From Gibbula magus (lineage: Eukaryota > Mollusca > Gastropoda > Trochida > Trochidae), in assembly GCA_936450465.1 (NCBI GenBank), contig OW388296.1, positions 51,744,931-51,808,930 on the forward strand: 64,000 bases of DNA, read 5' to 3'. Positions 36,778 through 49,067 of the stretch are shown here, piece after piece; position 1 is the first letter of the stretch, and the number at the start of each line of letters is the position of its first letter. The position numbers were made by a program, and so were the translations under genes. The notes under the pieces were generated by a model. The model had not been told where the DNA came from. It saw nothing but the letters and a program-made list of their open reading frames with translations, and searched no databases.

Positions 36778-37309
36778 ACGTTTAGCTGTCATGTTAGATC
36801 TTATGGATCCGATAGCCTGCATCCTGAAAAAAATATGCTTAGGTCTTTTGCCTTGACGTGTTTTTATTCACCGTTAACGTAAAGCTATCAATTTGACATG
36901 CTTTGATGTATGTTTTTGTCCATTAGTCCAACTCCTTATCTACATTAGTTGACATAGGGAGATATTTGTAGAGCTTTTGAATGGAGTTAATGGAGATAAT
37001 GATTCTATATAGCTGAATTTACATGGTTTTTGACAGCTTGAGTGGTAGGAAAAGATATTAGACACGCCGATTTGTCAATCAGATCATACAGAAGTATAAT
37101 TTATATATGAACACCTATTATTGACTTTATTTCATTCTAATAATATTTTATCTACATATCATCACAACAGTATCCCATGAACACTGCATAAGAACAATTG
37201 CAAACTACCTAAAATATAAAACTCAAGACAGACAACGCAAGTGACTACAACAGGGGCCAACGGGTCTAGTTTAAGCCCTCATGTGATCTGGTAAACCATT
37301 GCAAAATAT

Positions 37310-37515
37310 ATCAGCCAACATAAAACAATTATTGTATCCAGGTCACAGTTAAGGTCACAACCCGGAAGCACTAGAAGGGGAGACTACTCTGCCATGAGCT
37401 GTCCCTCACTTCCGGTTATTATAGCTAATCGTGAAGAGGTTTGTGCTGGGTGTGAAGAGGTTGACAAGTTATCGATCAGAGTGACTTGGACTGTAAAACT
37501 GCTGTTGGAACCAGG
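37310..37515 (+). promoter_or_regulatory. CTCF/ETS-like conserved module, copy 5 of 6 (degenerate core)
   Basis: The position of the CTCF-like core reads ACCCGGAAGCACTAGA (near 37360) and no longer fits. CACTTCCGGT (37407-37416) is intact. About 70 bp of the middle of the module is deleted relative to copies 1-3; 'gaggtttgtgctgggtgtga' and 'agagtgacttggactgtaaa' follow. Confidence 0.4.
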
Positions 37516-38219
37516 GCTGATGTTAGCGGTTCCAGGACTTAAAAAAGATAAGATCTCAGCAGAATGAGTGCCTCAGTTGGTTAAATGAGAGACTGCACCT
37601 CTTTTTAGTCAATTTAATTTGTTCATGATTTTATAAAACTTCACGACCAACATGCTTCGTTTAATGTAAACATGGATGTTTAATTTGATGAAAGAAATGA
37701 AGTTCACTTAATTTAATCTGACCCATCAGACAGAGACCTTTGCAATTTTTCTAATGCTCCTTATTTATCGCCGAAATTTGTTAACCATTATTGAATTCGT
37801 TTTATGTATGTGAAAACATAGAAACATCAGAACATTTATGTTATCTGTTACACATGATCATCCTTGGGTCATGTAATTTTTCTGATGTTGTAATTAAACC
37901 ACCTAAAGTGTAAATTAAATCTTCTTATATGCATGTCTGATTTATTTCCCGTTAATAATTTTAGATACTGTCAATTTGTATTGTTTTGTAGAAAACTAAT
38001 GAACTTATGAACTTTGAAAGTTGAGAGAATGCGTACACATGTCAAGGTGTTTTGCAACCACCTTGAAAGAATGAAACCAAAAGCTTGTCTGTGAGAGAAA
38101 ACCATAATACCAAGGGGCGTCAATATCAAAATTCTTGCACACCACAAATGTAAATTCAAAACACAAGATCACCAAAAACTAATGCATGTATCCCTGTATA
38201 CACCTTTAATGGTTCGTAT

Positions 38220-38420
38220 TTCTTCTCATAAAAGAACACAGAACTGCAATTATCAACACTGAATTAAAGATGCACTGCTGCACCATCTTTCTCTGCTCAT
38301 TGTTGAAGGAGAAATTTTCTTGAGATAATCATGTTAGGACACAGCGCCTCAACTGTCAAGGGACTTGAACAGAGACAGAACAATCTTTTAAAGCAGGAGG
38401 TCATTTCATCTAAATGGCGT
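38220..38420 (+). repeat. Conserved downstream module, copy 4 of 5
   Basis: 'ctgcaattatcaacactgaatt', 'gagataatcatgttaggacac' and 'aaagcaggaggtcat' match the other copies. Confidence 0.6.
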
Positions 38421-38729
38421 ATGCTATTTGTTAATTTGTCGCATCAATATGTACATGTGGACAATTGTGTCGTGGATACAATGGTACGAATAACTTTTTG
38501 AAAAATCTTGTTTTCATATTGTTGTGCAGTATTTAGGTCATGAGGTTAGAACGACATGCAGTGTAGAACGCTTTTCTAACGCCGTTATACAGTTTCTTTA
38601 ACTATATCAACAGGTATATGGCTTTTGTTTTTTAAATTGTAATTTTAAATTTTTTGGCATATTCTATTTTTCGATAGAAAACATAACTTTTGACATCCGA
38701 ATGTATACTATCATTATCCTTCATTCGAA

Positions 38730-40040
38730 ACACAACATGCACATACAGATTTTGTTATGATGTTACCCGGATAATTAACACAAATACACAATGCAATAAC
38801 TATGTCTGTTGCATTGCAGCGAACTTGATGCTGATTATCAGGTACTACACAACCTGAAATGTCTAGACAAAGGAGAACACTGTAAACAAATAGCACAAAG
38901 AAAACATCATTGACTCACGCCACTCACTCCTAGTGACATTCCAAAAACGTAAAGCAGACTCCTCAACTGCAAGCGTGTCACATCCAACTAGTTGCCTTAT
39001 CGAATTGTTGTCTCTGAAACTTTTCTGTTTGTTAGTTTGATCTTAAAAAAAGTCGACACCATTCAAAGAAAATCGATGGTTAACACAGATAGTTAAAACA
39101 CACCTGTGACACCACCCTATTGTTATCTCACATAATCTATATAACTATACATTAGATTTTATAAACTTTTTAACAGTAAATAACAGCAATACTATAAGTA
39201 TGTACACATTTGTATCTGCACATTCCATAACAAATGACGTTGGGCCTTTCTGGCTCTCCTCTCCAATCAAGGAATCAGATAGTCGTACTTTAACTTTGTT
39301 TACTGTCAATGGATGTTGTGAAAAGGACTATTTAACAAATACCTTTATAAGTAAGTATCTGATTTGATTTGATTTATTCAATTGGTATTGATTTTATTTT
39401 ATCTAGTTTAGTGTACTTTTGTTCAGATAATTATGTTAGAACTTTATTAGGATCGTGATATTAATTAGTAATATTTATATCTTATCCTTCATCATATTAA
39501 CGGAAACAGTTTTGCATTGCAAATTGCCATCAAAATTAAAGGTAGGTAGGTATTTAGATAGGTAGGTTGAATCTCTCTGCGTCTGGCAAAAAAACCATTG
39601 ATTAAGAATCATTAACAAATAAAAATAAATGACTTGTTATATGCAACCATATTGTTGAAACATTCATCAAATATTGAGCTATCTCAAAGGATTTACATCA
39701 TGAGACATTAGTTTTTTTTTATAAAGATTACTGTGAGTGAGACATGTGTTTAATTAGACATGCTGCAGGATTACACAATTTCTCATCACCAGCACCACAG
39801 GTATCAACCTAAATAAATATCAAGAACAGCATAACAAAATTGTTAAGCTCTCGAAACCGCCAAACTCTGAGATTGCATTGTCCCAAACCTGTTCACTGAC
39901 AGTGTTGACAATGCGCATTGTCCATTCTTCAGCATCTCTCACACTATGAAGTTTCCAGACAAAAATTAAATTAAACACAATCAGGGGAGGGTCCAGGATT
40001 TTCGTTTGAATTGATGCATTCTGTCATTCCCGTCTGTCAA
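38730..40040 (+). repeat. 1-kb block, U3 copy of 25180-26220
   Basis: Same phrases as the U2 copy ('gttacccggataatta', 'gatgctgattatcagg', 'gattactgtgagtgagacat', 'tctcatcaccagcaccacag'), interrupted by copy-specific AT-rich stretches. No gene seen. Confidence 0.7.
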
Positions 40041-40764
40041 CTATGTACATGTACATGTATATGAAGATTCGTATGCATATGGTATATTCAGTAAAGTTTG
40101 CATGCATTATATTTACTAAAATATGCATGGAATATATTTAGCAAATTATGCATGTACTATAATTGATATAATATACGTGTAGTACATTTGATGTATTATT
40201 CAGTAAATTCAGTAAATTCAGTAACATATACATACATGTATGTTACATTTTGTCTATAAATGATATGTTTTATTTCTATTTAACTCCGTGTTTATTAAAA
40301 AGCATTTGGTTTGTCAGGTAACGATTCCATTCTTTCAATTTATATCGATCATATTTTAAAAGACTGCCATTTGAATTGGGAACGTAATATATATCATAAT
40401 AACTTGATGACATACTAGTATTAAAACAGTATGTGGATCTATACCTAACTGTCATCATCAAGTTGATAATTCATATAATGCTTCCTCTTCTCTATGATAC
40501 GAATATCTAGAATTCCTCCCAAACAGTTAAAATCTATCATAATATTCATAATTACACAGAAACATAAAAAGAAACACACAAATTTAATAAGGGAGTGTAA
40601 TTCATTAAAAACCAGAAAAGTTTACTTGTAATACATGATTCCATTCGATGAAGCAGTTCATTGTCCATAACAACTGGTACAACACATTGTGTACGACCTC
40701 TTTGCTGTCATGTTCTCTCTGTAATGTAACATCAACTTGAAATTTGAAAAAAAAACTATTAGCC

Positions 40765-41010
40765 AGCAATTTGAGTTTCCAGGTCAGAATAAAAGTCAAC
40801 CCCAGGGGGCGCCATAAGGGAGGCAACTCTGCCAGGAGGTGTCCCTCACTTCCGGGGAACCGTGAAGATGAGGCTGAGTGTAATTGCAGCGTGAGCAGAT
40901 CCTGACAGGTCGTGTCTTCTAATGAGAGGTTTGTGCTTGGCGTGAAGAGGTTGACAGATTATCGAACACAGTGATGCAGTGTGAGCTGAATACAACTCAT
41001 CGACAGAGCT
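40765..41010 (+). promoter_or_regulatory. CTCF/ETS-like conserved module, copy 6 of 6
   Basis: CCCCAGGGGGCGCCAT (40800-40815), CACTTCCGGG (40847-40856), 'gcagatcctgacaggtcgtg', 'cttctaatgagaggtttgtg' and 'attatcgaacacagtgatgc'. It is the positional partner of copy 3. Confidence 0.45.
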
Positions 41011-41534
41011 TGTGTGTAAGCCACTCCGAGAATAGTTTTAAAGGAGTTTGATCTCAATGAGAAGCTGGAATCTTGAATATGTGTCTGTGTGGGTTATTCG
41101 AGAGATTGCCCATCAACTCCATTGTTTCATTTTTTGTTAAATATAAAATAATTTGCCTTATTAAAGTGACAACATAAAAACTCTTTATTTAATTGGAGTG
41201 ATCATAAGCACTGACAGAGACAAGTGTGATGATTGTTTTCCGATATGTCTTAAACACCTAATGTATGCCTGTCTGAACTGTCAGCATTTCATTTTTTTGT
41301 AGAAGAAATATTTACAATCGAATGGATTTTACAACAGTTGAGGGCTTGAAAACAAAATGCCTCGAAAAATGACCAAACAAACCACCATATGTTCTTAAAC
41401 CAACATGAAAGAGACAAGTAATGAAATAAAAAAAAGCTAATCCTGTGAGAGACAACCACAATATCACAAGAGGCTAACACAAATTTCCTTTTTGGCGTCA
41501 ATATGGAGATGTTATGCATACCCCAAATGACATG

Positions 41535-41770
41535 CAATTTGTTCTCATAAAAGAACACAGAGCAGCAATTATCAACTCTGAATTAAAGATGTGCTGTCAT
41601 CTTCTTCTGCACAGTGTTAGGGGAGGAATTTCCTGGATACAATCATGTTAGGACATGGCGCCTCAACTGTCCAGGGACTTTGAAAAGTGACAGGATGGGC
41701 TTTTAAAGCCAGAGGTCGTCGAATCCTGATGATGTCAGAAGTTGTCGAATATTCACATGAATAAATCGGG
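41535..41770 (+). repeat. Conserved downstream module, copy 5 of 5
   Basis: 'cagcaattatcaactctgaatt', 'cacagtgttaggggaggaat', 'caatcatgttaggacatgg' and 'aaagccagaggtcg' match the other copies. Confidence 0.6.
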
Positions 41771-42792
41771 AGTGTGAGTTTTAGTTAATGCAAAATATGA
41801 ATTAATAAATGCAGCGTCTTGTTAATGATAAATTAATGATAAAAATTTAGAAAATTAATGTAAAATATTTACGGAAAGAACTTGTTAAACGAGACATTGA
41901 CATTACAAAAAATAATTCGAGATGAAAAGCTATCAATATTTGTTGAATCAAGACACAATATGTACAGGCATGTTTCCTCAAACAAATTTGCCTTAGAATC
42001 ATAAGAGCAAATACACTCTGCACTTTCCTTTCAAAATATTCGAATTCTGCGTTTTTAAAAACTGATGCTGAGAATATATTTTTCGGAAAACATTGAACGT
42101 CTTGGTAAAACAGTAAAAAAGAGCACAGAAAAAACATCCTTGTTACACGCCACGCGCTCCAAGGGGCATCTCACTTACCCAATGCAGACTCCATGACAAT
42201 GTGGTTACAATTTAGCCCAGGTTGGCTTATTACATGGGTCGTCCTCACTGGGGCGTGGCCCGTGGTCAATGATTTTTAATTTTGTTTCGGCCTCTCTTCC
42301 AGACCCGCTGCGACCTCTTTATGGGCGTGACAGGCATTATTCCTAAAACCATTACAAGACCTTTTCGCAGAAACCAAGTGACATAGGAATAAAATATGTG
42401 TTACAGTGACAAGTATGTTAAATTGTTCTTGATCTCCCTAAAATATTTGTACTGCAGGGGTCATATACCTTCAAACATTTATATTTTTCCATGTTGTCAG
42501 TTGCTTTTATTATGTTTACCATTCAGAAATGCGTTTGGCTGCACATATGAGCGTATGTGACTATTAACTAGTATAGACATGCCTCGACCATCATATTGTA
42601 ATTGCATGTTTAGTGAAGATTCAATGCATAGTATTAACCTAATATCCTCAACCTCAGGTCCTCAACCTTAAATAACAAAATCATGCAACAGCTACATATC
42701 TAACAGTTTTAAGTTGGTATTATGTAACATTTATTCATTTGTTAACTTAAAACTACCAAAATCATTTGAAAACGGATTTTGATTTTATATTT

Positions 42793-42926
<134 letters not shown>

Positions 42927-44227
42927 AACGAGTTCTCTCATCTGAATTTGAGTCTCTTAGACCAATAACATATTTAGTCATGCTCACAAATGGTTAAAGA
43001 TAATATCATCTCTTTGTTTTTTCGAGGTTAATTCGTTTATTCATATAGACAATACTTTCAAGTAAGCAAAACACAAACGATTATTTCGAAGCGTCACCTA
43101 CTTATCAAGATATAGCCCTTCAAAGTGAGTAAATTTTGCCTCCTCATTATCTCATTCTTGAAACAGGTTTCCGCGGCCCCTCAGTGTAGCATAACCTTCG
43201 TTAGCGATGTGACGTCATACACAGGAGTTGCTTAATGAAATCCTTAGGCGATTTGTCGATTTTCGTTGATAATTCGTTTAAAACATAATAAGAACGTTTT
43301 GACATTACAAGTTTCCGATAGAATGGGTATTTGTGCGTCCGTAGGGAGTAATTTCGGAGTTTTAGGAGCATTTTTCGATATTCAACCGCTGATTTTAGAT
43401 TTGTTCTTTTCCCAATCGAGTGGAGTGTTATGTTATCTTATAAGCTACACTATGTTTTGAAATGAATAACTGACAATTCAAAAATAAAAAAAGATCATGC
43501 AATTTTGTTAATATCATAAACGTCATTATTAGTTAATTTTTTGATGTGCTTGATTTTGTGTTTGAAGAGTGTCTATAGCTTGAAATCTACTGCGTCAATA
43601 TTTCTCATGGTCACTTTATTTTGCTAATAGAATAGTTTCATTACAACTAAGAAAATCCTATAATTTTCATCAATGTTACTGGTTTACAGTTTTTAGAAGA
43701 ACATATTCGGGCTATCTTTAAATCTATAGTCGTGTACATTTACAATTACTTAGATTCAGTGTAATACCACTACCATTTCCTAGCATGTTATATAAAAGGC
43801 CTTGCATTTTATATTACATGTAGTTGTTGATGATCAATTCATATGTTTGTGGAAATAAAATAATGTTTAAATCACTTCGGATAAAAATATGGAAAATTTA
43901 TCTTTCCAAATTTCAAATGAAAGTATTGGAACTATAGAACTTTGATCAACCTACCATGACCGTGTGTACATGTGTTGTTTGGTTCTCAATTTAAAAAAAA
44001 TATTACCCCGGCTATAGTTCAGTCGTGTAGATTTCCCCTCTTATTTAATATTTATCTTAGTTAGAGTGTCAATAACGCAACTACATCACTTATTACATAT
44101 CGCTACATTGATAACCAAAAATACTGAAATATATTTTGTTATTTTGCATAAGGACGAATGTGAATATTTTTTTATTCAACATATGAGGCGTGTTAACACA
44201 GTTATAATCCGTATGAAATGTGTAATA

Positions 44228-44280
44228 GATCTGTGACGTTTGAACATCTTCATCATCTGACATGCGGGCCGCCGCCATAT
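44228..44280 (-). CDS. Possible first coding exon, unidentified
   Basis: On the minus strand an ATG in the context 'cccaatATGGCGGCGGC' opens a frame starting 'MAAARMSDDEDVQTSQ', an acidic N-terminus of the kind often seen in first exons; the GC content is locally raised. A clear splice donor is not visible and the frame drifts into AT-rich sequence after about 20 codons. It could equally be a chance ATGGCGGC motif. It lies downstream of the minus-strand exons at 45705-46177, so it would be a separate gene. Confidence 0.18.
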
Positions 44281-45009
44281 TGGGCAACGATAAGAATTGT
44301 TCCAAAACACATTGCAGAATTACGGGTCCCGCAATGGTCACATCCAGTACTAAACAGTGTTGACATCTGCTGCCATTTGTAGTACGTTTTACGGGGCGTG
44401 AATATATGTAATTTTGTTGTATAAGGACAAAGGTAAATATGTTATTTAGGCAGTTATGTAAGGCTAAATCTAGTGGATTCTGTCATTAGACGCCAAACGA
44501 CTCCTGTGTATTACGTCACAAGGCCAAGCAAGCGGAATTCGCTCTCGGCTAAAGTTTTATGAGGCGTAATTGAGCGGCGTTCTAAAAAGGCGTTATAAAA
44601 GGTGTTTATTGGTTGAATTGACAAATATCAAGTGAAATCCTCGTCATCTTGGAATATGCTTGAATAAAAACCGAAAAGTGATATGGTCGGGGTTTGTGGA
44701 TCTTTAACATCCAAGTACTGTACTGTATTTGCAATGTCAATTTTAAATGTAGCTAAGCACAATTTAATTGCTTTTTATGTGAGATTTTAACTTTGAGACC
44801 CTTCCCACCCCTCTGCATACTAGGGAGGGGGGACAGGGAGGGGGAGAGATAGTGTTTTCAGAGTCCAAGTGTTAGACTAAACATCATTCATAATCCCTAG
44901 CCCTGAATAATCTCAAACAAAAAAAACATGACGAGGCACTCAAGTTTGACAAAATTGGTTGTCCAAGTATCACAGTTCCTGCAAAGATATTAAAGAAAAT
45001 AGAGATGGG

Positions 45010-45125
45010 CTCTGTAGCTCATCAGGATCTGTATTGTTTACAGACGGATTGACGGACGGACGGACGCCGGACACCATGCCATGCCGTAAGCCCATTGGGC
45101 CTTTCAGGCCTGATGAGCTAAACGT
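45010..45125. repeat. Dispersed repeat with (GGAC)n and 'aggcctgatgagct'
   Basis: Contains 'gacggacggacggacgccgg' and ends 'ggcctttcaggcctgatgag', the inverted counterpart of 1046-1075. It is part of an abundant dispersed family by recall. Confidence 0.55.
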
Positions 45126-45704
45126 GATAATCTTCTCTTGCACAGTGAGCTAGATACTCATTGATAATCACACAAGATAATCAGTTCATTGAATCGCAAT
45201 GCCTAAGGACAATGACCTATCAGTCAGTTTACAAAGCAATGTTCATATTTTCTTATTGAGAGGTAGGTGAAGATGTTTTGGCTGCTAAAAGGATACGTAA
45301 TGATATTTGCATTGTCTTCACTAATGGTATTAAATGAAGTGATTTTGAAAATTAGTTTCAATGAAGTAGGTGGTTTAAACATATTTATTCGTGAAATACA
45401 TGGATCAGATTAGTCAACAAGCTCAGTTGAGCTTATGTAAAGACCGCTCCAAAGTACATACATACATATACGAAACATTGTCATGACAGGAACGATGAAA
45501 AAAAACATGATTTGAAATAATAAGTGTTTTGAAGTAGGTATGTAATGTGATGTAATATTTAAGGTTGACATTATAGTACCAGAAAATCACCGTTGTATAG
45601 AACTAATTTCAGCTATAAACATCACGATAATTGATAAAGTTTGTTTATTATGTGCATATCAGGTAAACAATAAAACTATTCTATGATGTAAGCCAGTTTT
45701 TAGT

Positions 45705-46177
45705 TTATTTAAACATAAAAATGTCACCATGAATGTCATGTGAGTCACCACAGCCAAACTCACTTTCTTTCAATTGAAACAAATCTTGTTGAACATGTTT
45801 GAAAGGCCCTGCACATAAAGAACCAGCTGAAGTGGCAAGACACTCCCAGAGCACATCATTAGTTTCCAGACGGAACATAGGAGTCATTTAAAAAGCCATG
45901 TCAATAGTCTTCTATACCTCTATAAGTGGTGGAAAGAGAACACAGCCTTGCCTCAGCGACTTGTATGCCACTTAAAGAGATAACAGGATACATTACATGC
46001 CATACTTGTTCCTTTGGAGTCAAAATCTTCCACCTTATCAAACATCAGAAATTCAGTCAGCGTAATTAAGGCTTCAAATTCTGAAGGTTCTTGTGAGAGG
46101 GAAGGAATGAGATCAAATAAGAACCGAATTCCGTTACATTCTCCCCAAAACTCGTGGATGATTAATTTCAACCTCCT
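45705..46177 (-). CDS. Last two exons of an unidentified minus-strand gene
   Basis: The exon at 46177-46006 follows a good acceptor (minus strand 'ttttctgctgacag'), runs 57 codons plus one base (starts 'RRLKLIIHEFWGEC', includes 'FLFDLIPSLSQEPSEFEALI') and ends at a GTATGG donor. The exon at 45826-45705 follows 'gccacttcag', joins in phase, reads 'GSLCAGPFKHVQQDLFQL' onward and ends in TAA overlapped by an AATAAA. The 179-bp intron carries stops in this frame, which supports splicing. The mixed helical, hydrophobic and acidic composition is protein-like. I do not recognise the family; an armadillo/HEAT-like helical C-terminus is only a guess. Upstream exons would lie to the right of 46177 and I could not find them. 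Confidence 0.45.
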
Positions 46178-46426
46178 CTGTCAGCAGAAAATCCAAAATG
46201 GCTAATTGAATGTCAGGAACCGAAAAAGGTTTGAGTATTGATTATTTTGTTGAAAAAGTAAGACTTTCAACTGAAATGATAAAGTTAAGATTAGGTTTTT
46301 TTTCGCTAAAAACTTAAAAACTTATTAAAATTAAATTCAATATCCTGTTACAGGTATAAGTGTATCATATCAAGAAAATAAAATCATATTGAGGCAATGC
46401 TATGCATAACGTTACTCGTGCATTAA

Positions 46427-46746
46427 AGGGGCAGTAGCACTTTTTTGGCAAATTTTATTTGTTCTAATTTCCCATTTATAATGACAGTTTAAGTCATTTA
46501 TATGTATTATAGAGGGTAAAATATTTTATTGCACAAACCAATCATCCCTAGTTGTAATAACGGTGTTGCGTATAAAGCAACACTTGCATGGCGGCCATTT
46601 TATTGTGAACACAGTTTATTATTTCGAATGATAACAACGATTCCCATGGCTTTACGGAACAATGTACACTCATTTTTTTAATGTTTTACTATTTTTCAAA
46701 TACATTTCATTGACTTCTTTCAGCGAAAAAACGTGCTACTGCTCCT
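46427..46746. mobile_element. TTAA-flanked MITE, copy 1
   Basis: TTAA at 46423-46426 and 46747-46750. Inverted ends AGGGGCAGTAGCAC and GTGCTACTGCTCCT. The interior contains 'gcgtataaagcaa' and 'catggcggccattttattg', shared by the related copies 2 (47480-47835) and, with a different left part, 3 (47840-48121). Confidence 0.85.
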
Positions 46747-47479
46747 TTAAGACCTTTATGCGTTAGAAAGACCTGTATGTCTAAGACTCTAAACTATTAC
46801 TGTATAAAAGAAGGATACAGGTCTTTCTGACGCTATTTCAAAAGGATACGCGTCACGCTCTTTGTTTGAGACAATGGTTATTGTTAACAGTGAAGAATAA
46901 GATTCAAACAACACACTCCTTGTAGAGAAGAACACAATCCTTTGATTTGTTACAAGTTATCCAAATAATAGAAAAATAGATACATTTTATGATATTGAAA
47001 GGTGACCGTCATGACTTACATATTTCTTTGTCAACTTTATGGATTTTCAAAGAAATTATATGAGGGTTTTATGCGTTAAAATAATGAAAATAGCTTCTTT
47101 TCGAGAGGAAGTAATATTGAAATTGACGATGTTTTAATTATTGTTTGGGTACAATGAATCATGCAAGTTAATATTGTAGTTAATAACATTGTAAGTTGAT
47201 AATCAAATTGTTGAATTCAAATCATATTCAGGAATTATGGAATATATTCTACCTCAGCAAGAAATCATTTCAGTAAAGATGTAACTGTGTGTTAGGTGCA
47301 TAACGAAATGAGGAATTGTCCCAATATCTGTCTATAAGTCTGGACGTAGTCACAACCCATGGGGAATAAACATATAAAATAAAACTTGCTTCATGTCATT
47401 CAATATCCAACATTGCCACCGTTGCTAAAGTGGACGGTCCCACCTAAACACACTACACTACACTGTCTTTGTTGTTTAA

Positions 47480-47835
47480 AGGGGCAGTAGCACGTTTTTT
47501 ATCAAATTTTATTTTTTCAAATTTCCCATTCATATTGATAGTTTATGTCATTTATATTAACTTTAGAGAGTAAAACATCTTATTACACAAACCAATTGTC
47601 CGTAGTGGTAATAACTGTGTTGCGTATAAAGCAAAAATTGCATGGCGGCCATTTTATTGTGAACACAATTTAATCATTTCGCATTACAAAAACGATTCCC
47701 ATGGCATCATCGAACCATGTACAATCATTTTAAACTTGATTTTCCGAAGAGAGAAGTGTCTTTTCCTATTGGTGACATTATTTTTCAAATACATTTCATC
47801 GACTTATTTGAGCGAAAAAACATGCTACTGTCCCT
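47480..47835. mobile_element. TTAA-flanked MITE, copy 2
   Basis: Starts AGGGGCAGTAGCACG, ends CATGCTACTGTCCCT, and is flanked by TTAA. The right-hand TTAA (47836-47839) is shared with copy 3. Confidence 0.88.
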
Positions 47836-47839
47836 TTAA

Positions 47840-48121
47840 AGGGGCTGTGATTGATAGTTTGTGTCATTTGTGTCATACGTGAGAGGGTAAAACATCTTAT
47901 TACTCAAAACAATTATCCGTAGTAGTAATGACGGTGTTGCGTATAAAGCAAAAAACAGCAGAGCGGCCATTTTATTGTGAACACATTTTATTGTTTCTAA
48001 TGATAATGACTTTACTGAGCCATGTACACTCAAAGAGAGAAGGGTGTTTTACTTTTGGTGACATTATTTTTCAAATAATTTTCATCAACCTATTTGAGCG
48101 AAAGAACGTGCTACTGCCCCT
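47840..48121. mobile_element. TTAA-flanked MITE, copy 3 (internally deleted)
   Basis: Begins AGGGGCTGTGATTGATAG directly after the shared TTAA; the usual GTAGCACG and about 60 bp of left interior are missing. Ends CGTGCTACTGCCCCT before TTAA (48122-48125). Confidence 0.85.
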
Positions 48122-48125
48122 TTAA

Positions 48126-49067
48126 CGCATTAAATGCACTCGATCATGATTGAATTGGGTTGTTTTGAAAATATGTTTTAGCAAGGAAGCATACTTATTT
48201 TAATTGTAAAAAAGTATGTAAAACAATACAGCTTGTATCAATGAAACATTTTCCCCGTTATGTATATGGATTAATATTAACTCATATTGAATATAATCTA
48301 ATGAACAATATTTTAATGATACGTCTAATTAATTGATATTTTTGTTCAAATGATAGGAAATATAGAAATCACCACAATGATAGTTCGAAATACCGTTGCC
48401 TGTCAGTCTAAATGATGAATGACACTAAAAGACTGGTAAATATACAAAATCATGGGATCTGACAGACAGGCCTTTGTACGTTAGATAACAAAGAACTTCA
48501 ATTTGTTGCCGTCGAACCATTACATGCTTTCCAATTTCCTCGACAGAGAAAATAACAGCCTCTTTAAGCAAACATAATTATCTGGAATTATGTGTTAAAT
48601 GGTCTGAGGAAAACTATTATTACAAATCATAACGTTAACTAGAATTATTCTTCAAATTCATGCCTTAATGATTTTCTGATGGAACTTCCATTCAGTTCGT
48701 TATTAGAATTAAGTGTTCAATCACGATTGTGTTTAACTTCAGGAATTAGTTCGTTGTGCCTTATTAGAAGCTATGAAGGGGAATATTGCAGTTAGATAAG
48801 GTAATAACGCTTTCATATTCCAAAATGAAACTGTTAATAAGCTTGATAGCCTAAATGTCTAGCCGGAAATGGGGTGGTGATTTACAGATACTTTAATAAC
48901 ATGAAAGGATATAACAAATTTGTTTAGTCTGATAATGTATCTACCGTATTTGATAAGTATTCACTGAGGATTTATAGTACTCCAAATTCTACTACCTGCT
49001 CAAAATGTTGATAACTTAAATTTCGAAAAAGTGGCAAGCGGTTCAAAATTGTTAAACAAAATTTTAA
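48126..49067. other. Intergenic or intronic AT-rich DNA
   Basis: No exon-like frame or repeat structure recognised. Confidence 0.35.

Larger units (their letters stand above)
31340..41800 (+). repeat. Large duplicated unit, copy U3
   Basis: Block order equals U2: leader (31370-31440), ATTTGCAT block, 'gtaacattgctttcaaaacgtactgcac' block (35150-35240), 'ataattactctgttgttctctagagaa' block (35830-35960), 'caccgttaacgtaaagctatca' block (36870-37060), CTCF/ETS module, downstream module, 1-kb block, second CTCF/ETS plus downstream pair. Its extra length comes from three transposons (31630-32029, 32695-35130, 36555-36777). Confidence 0.8.

Noticed and set aside
47836..48125. Opposed 65-codon frames
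   Set aside because: Both lie in the TTAA MITE copy 3.
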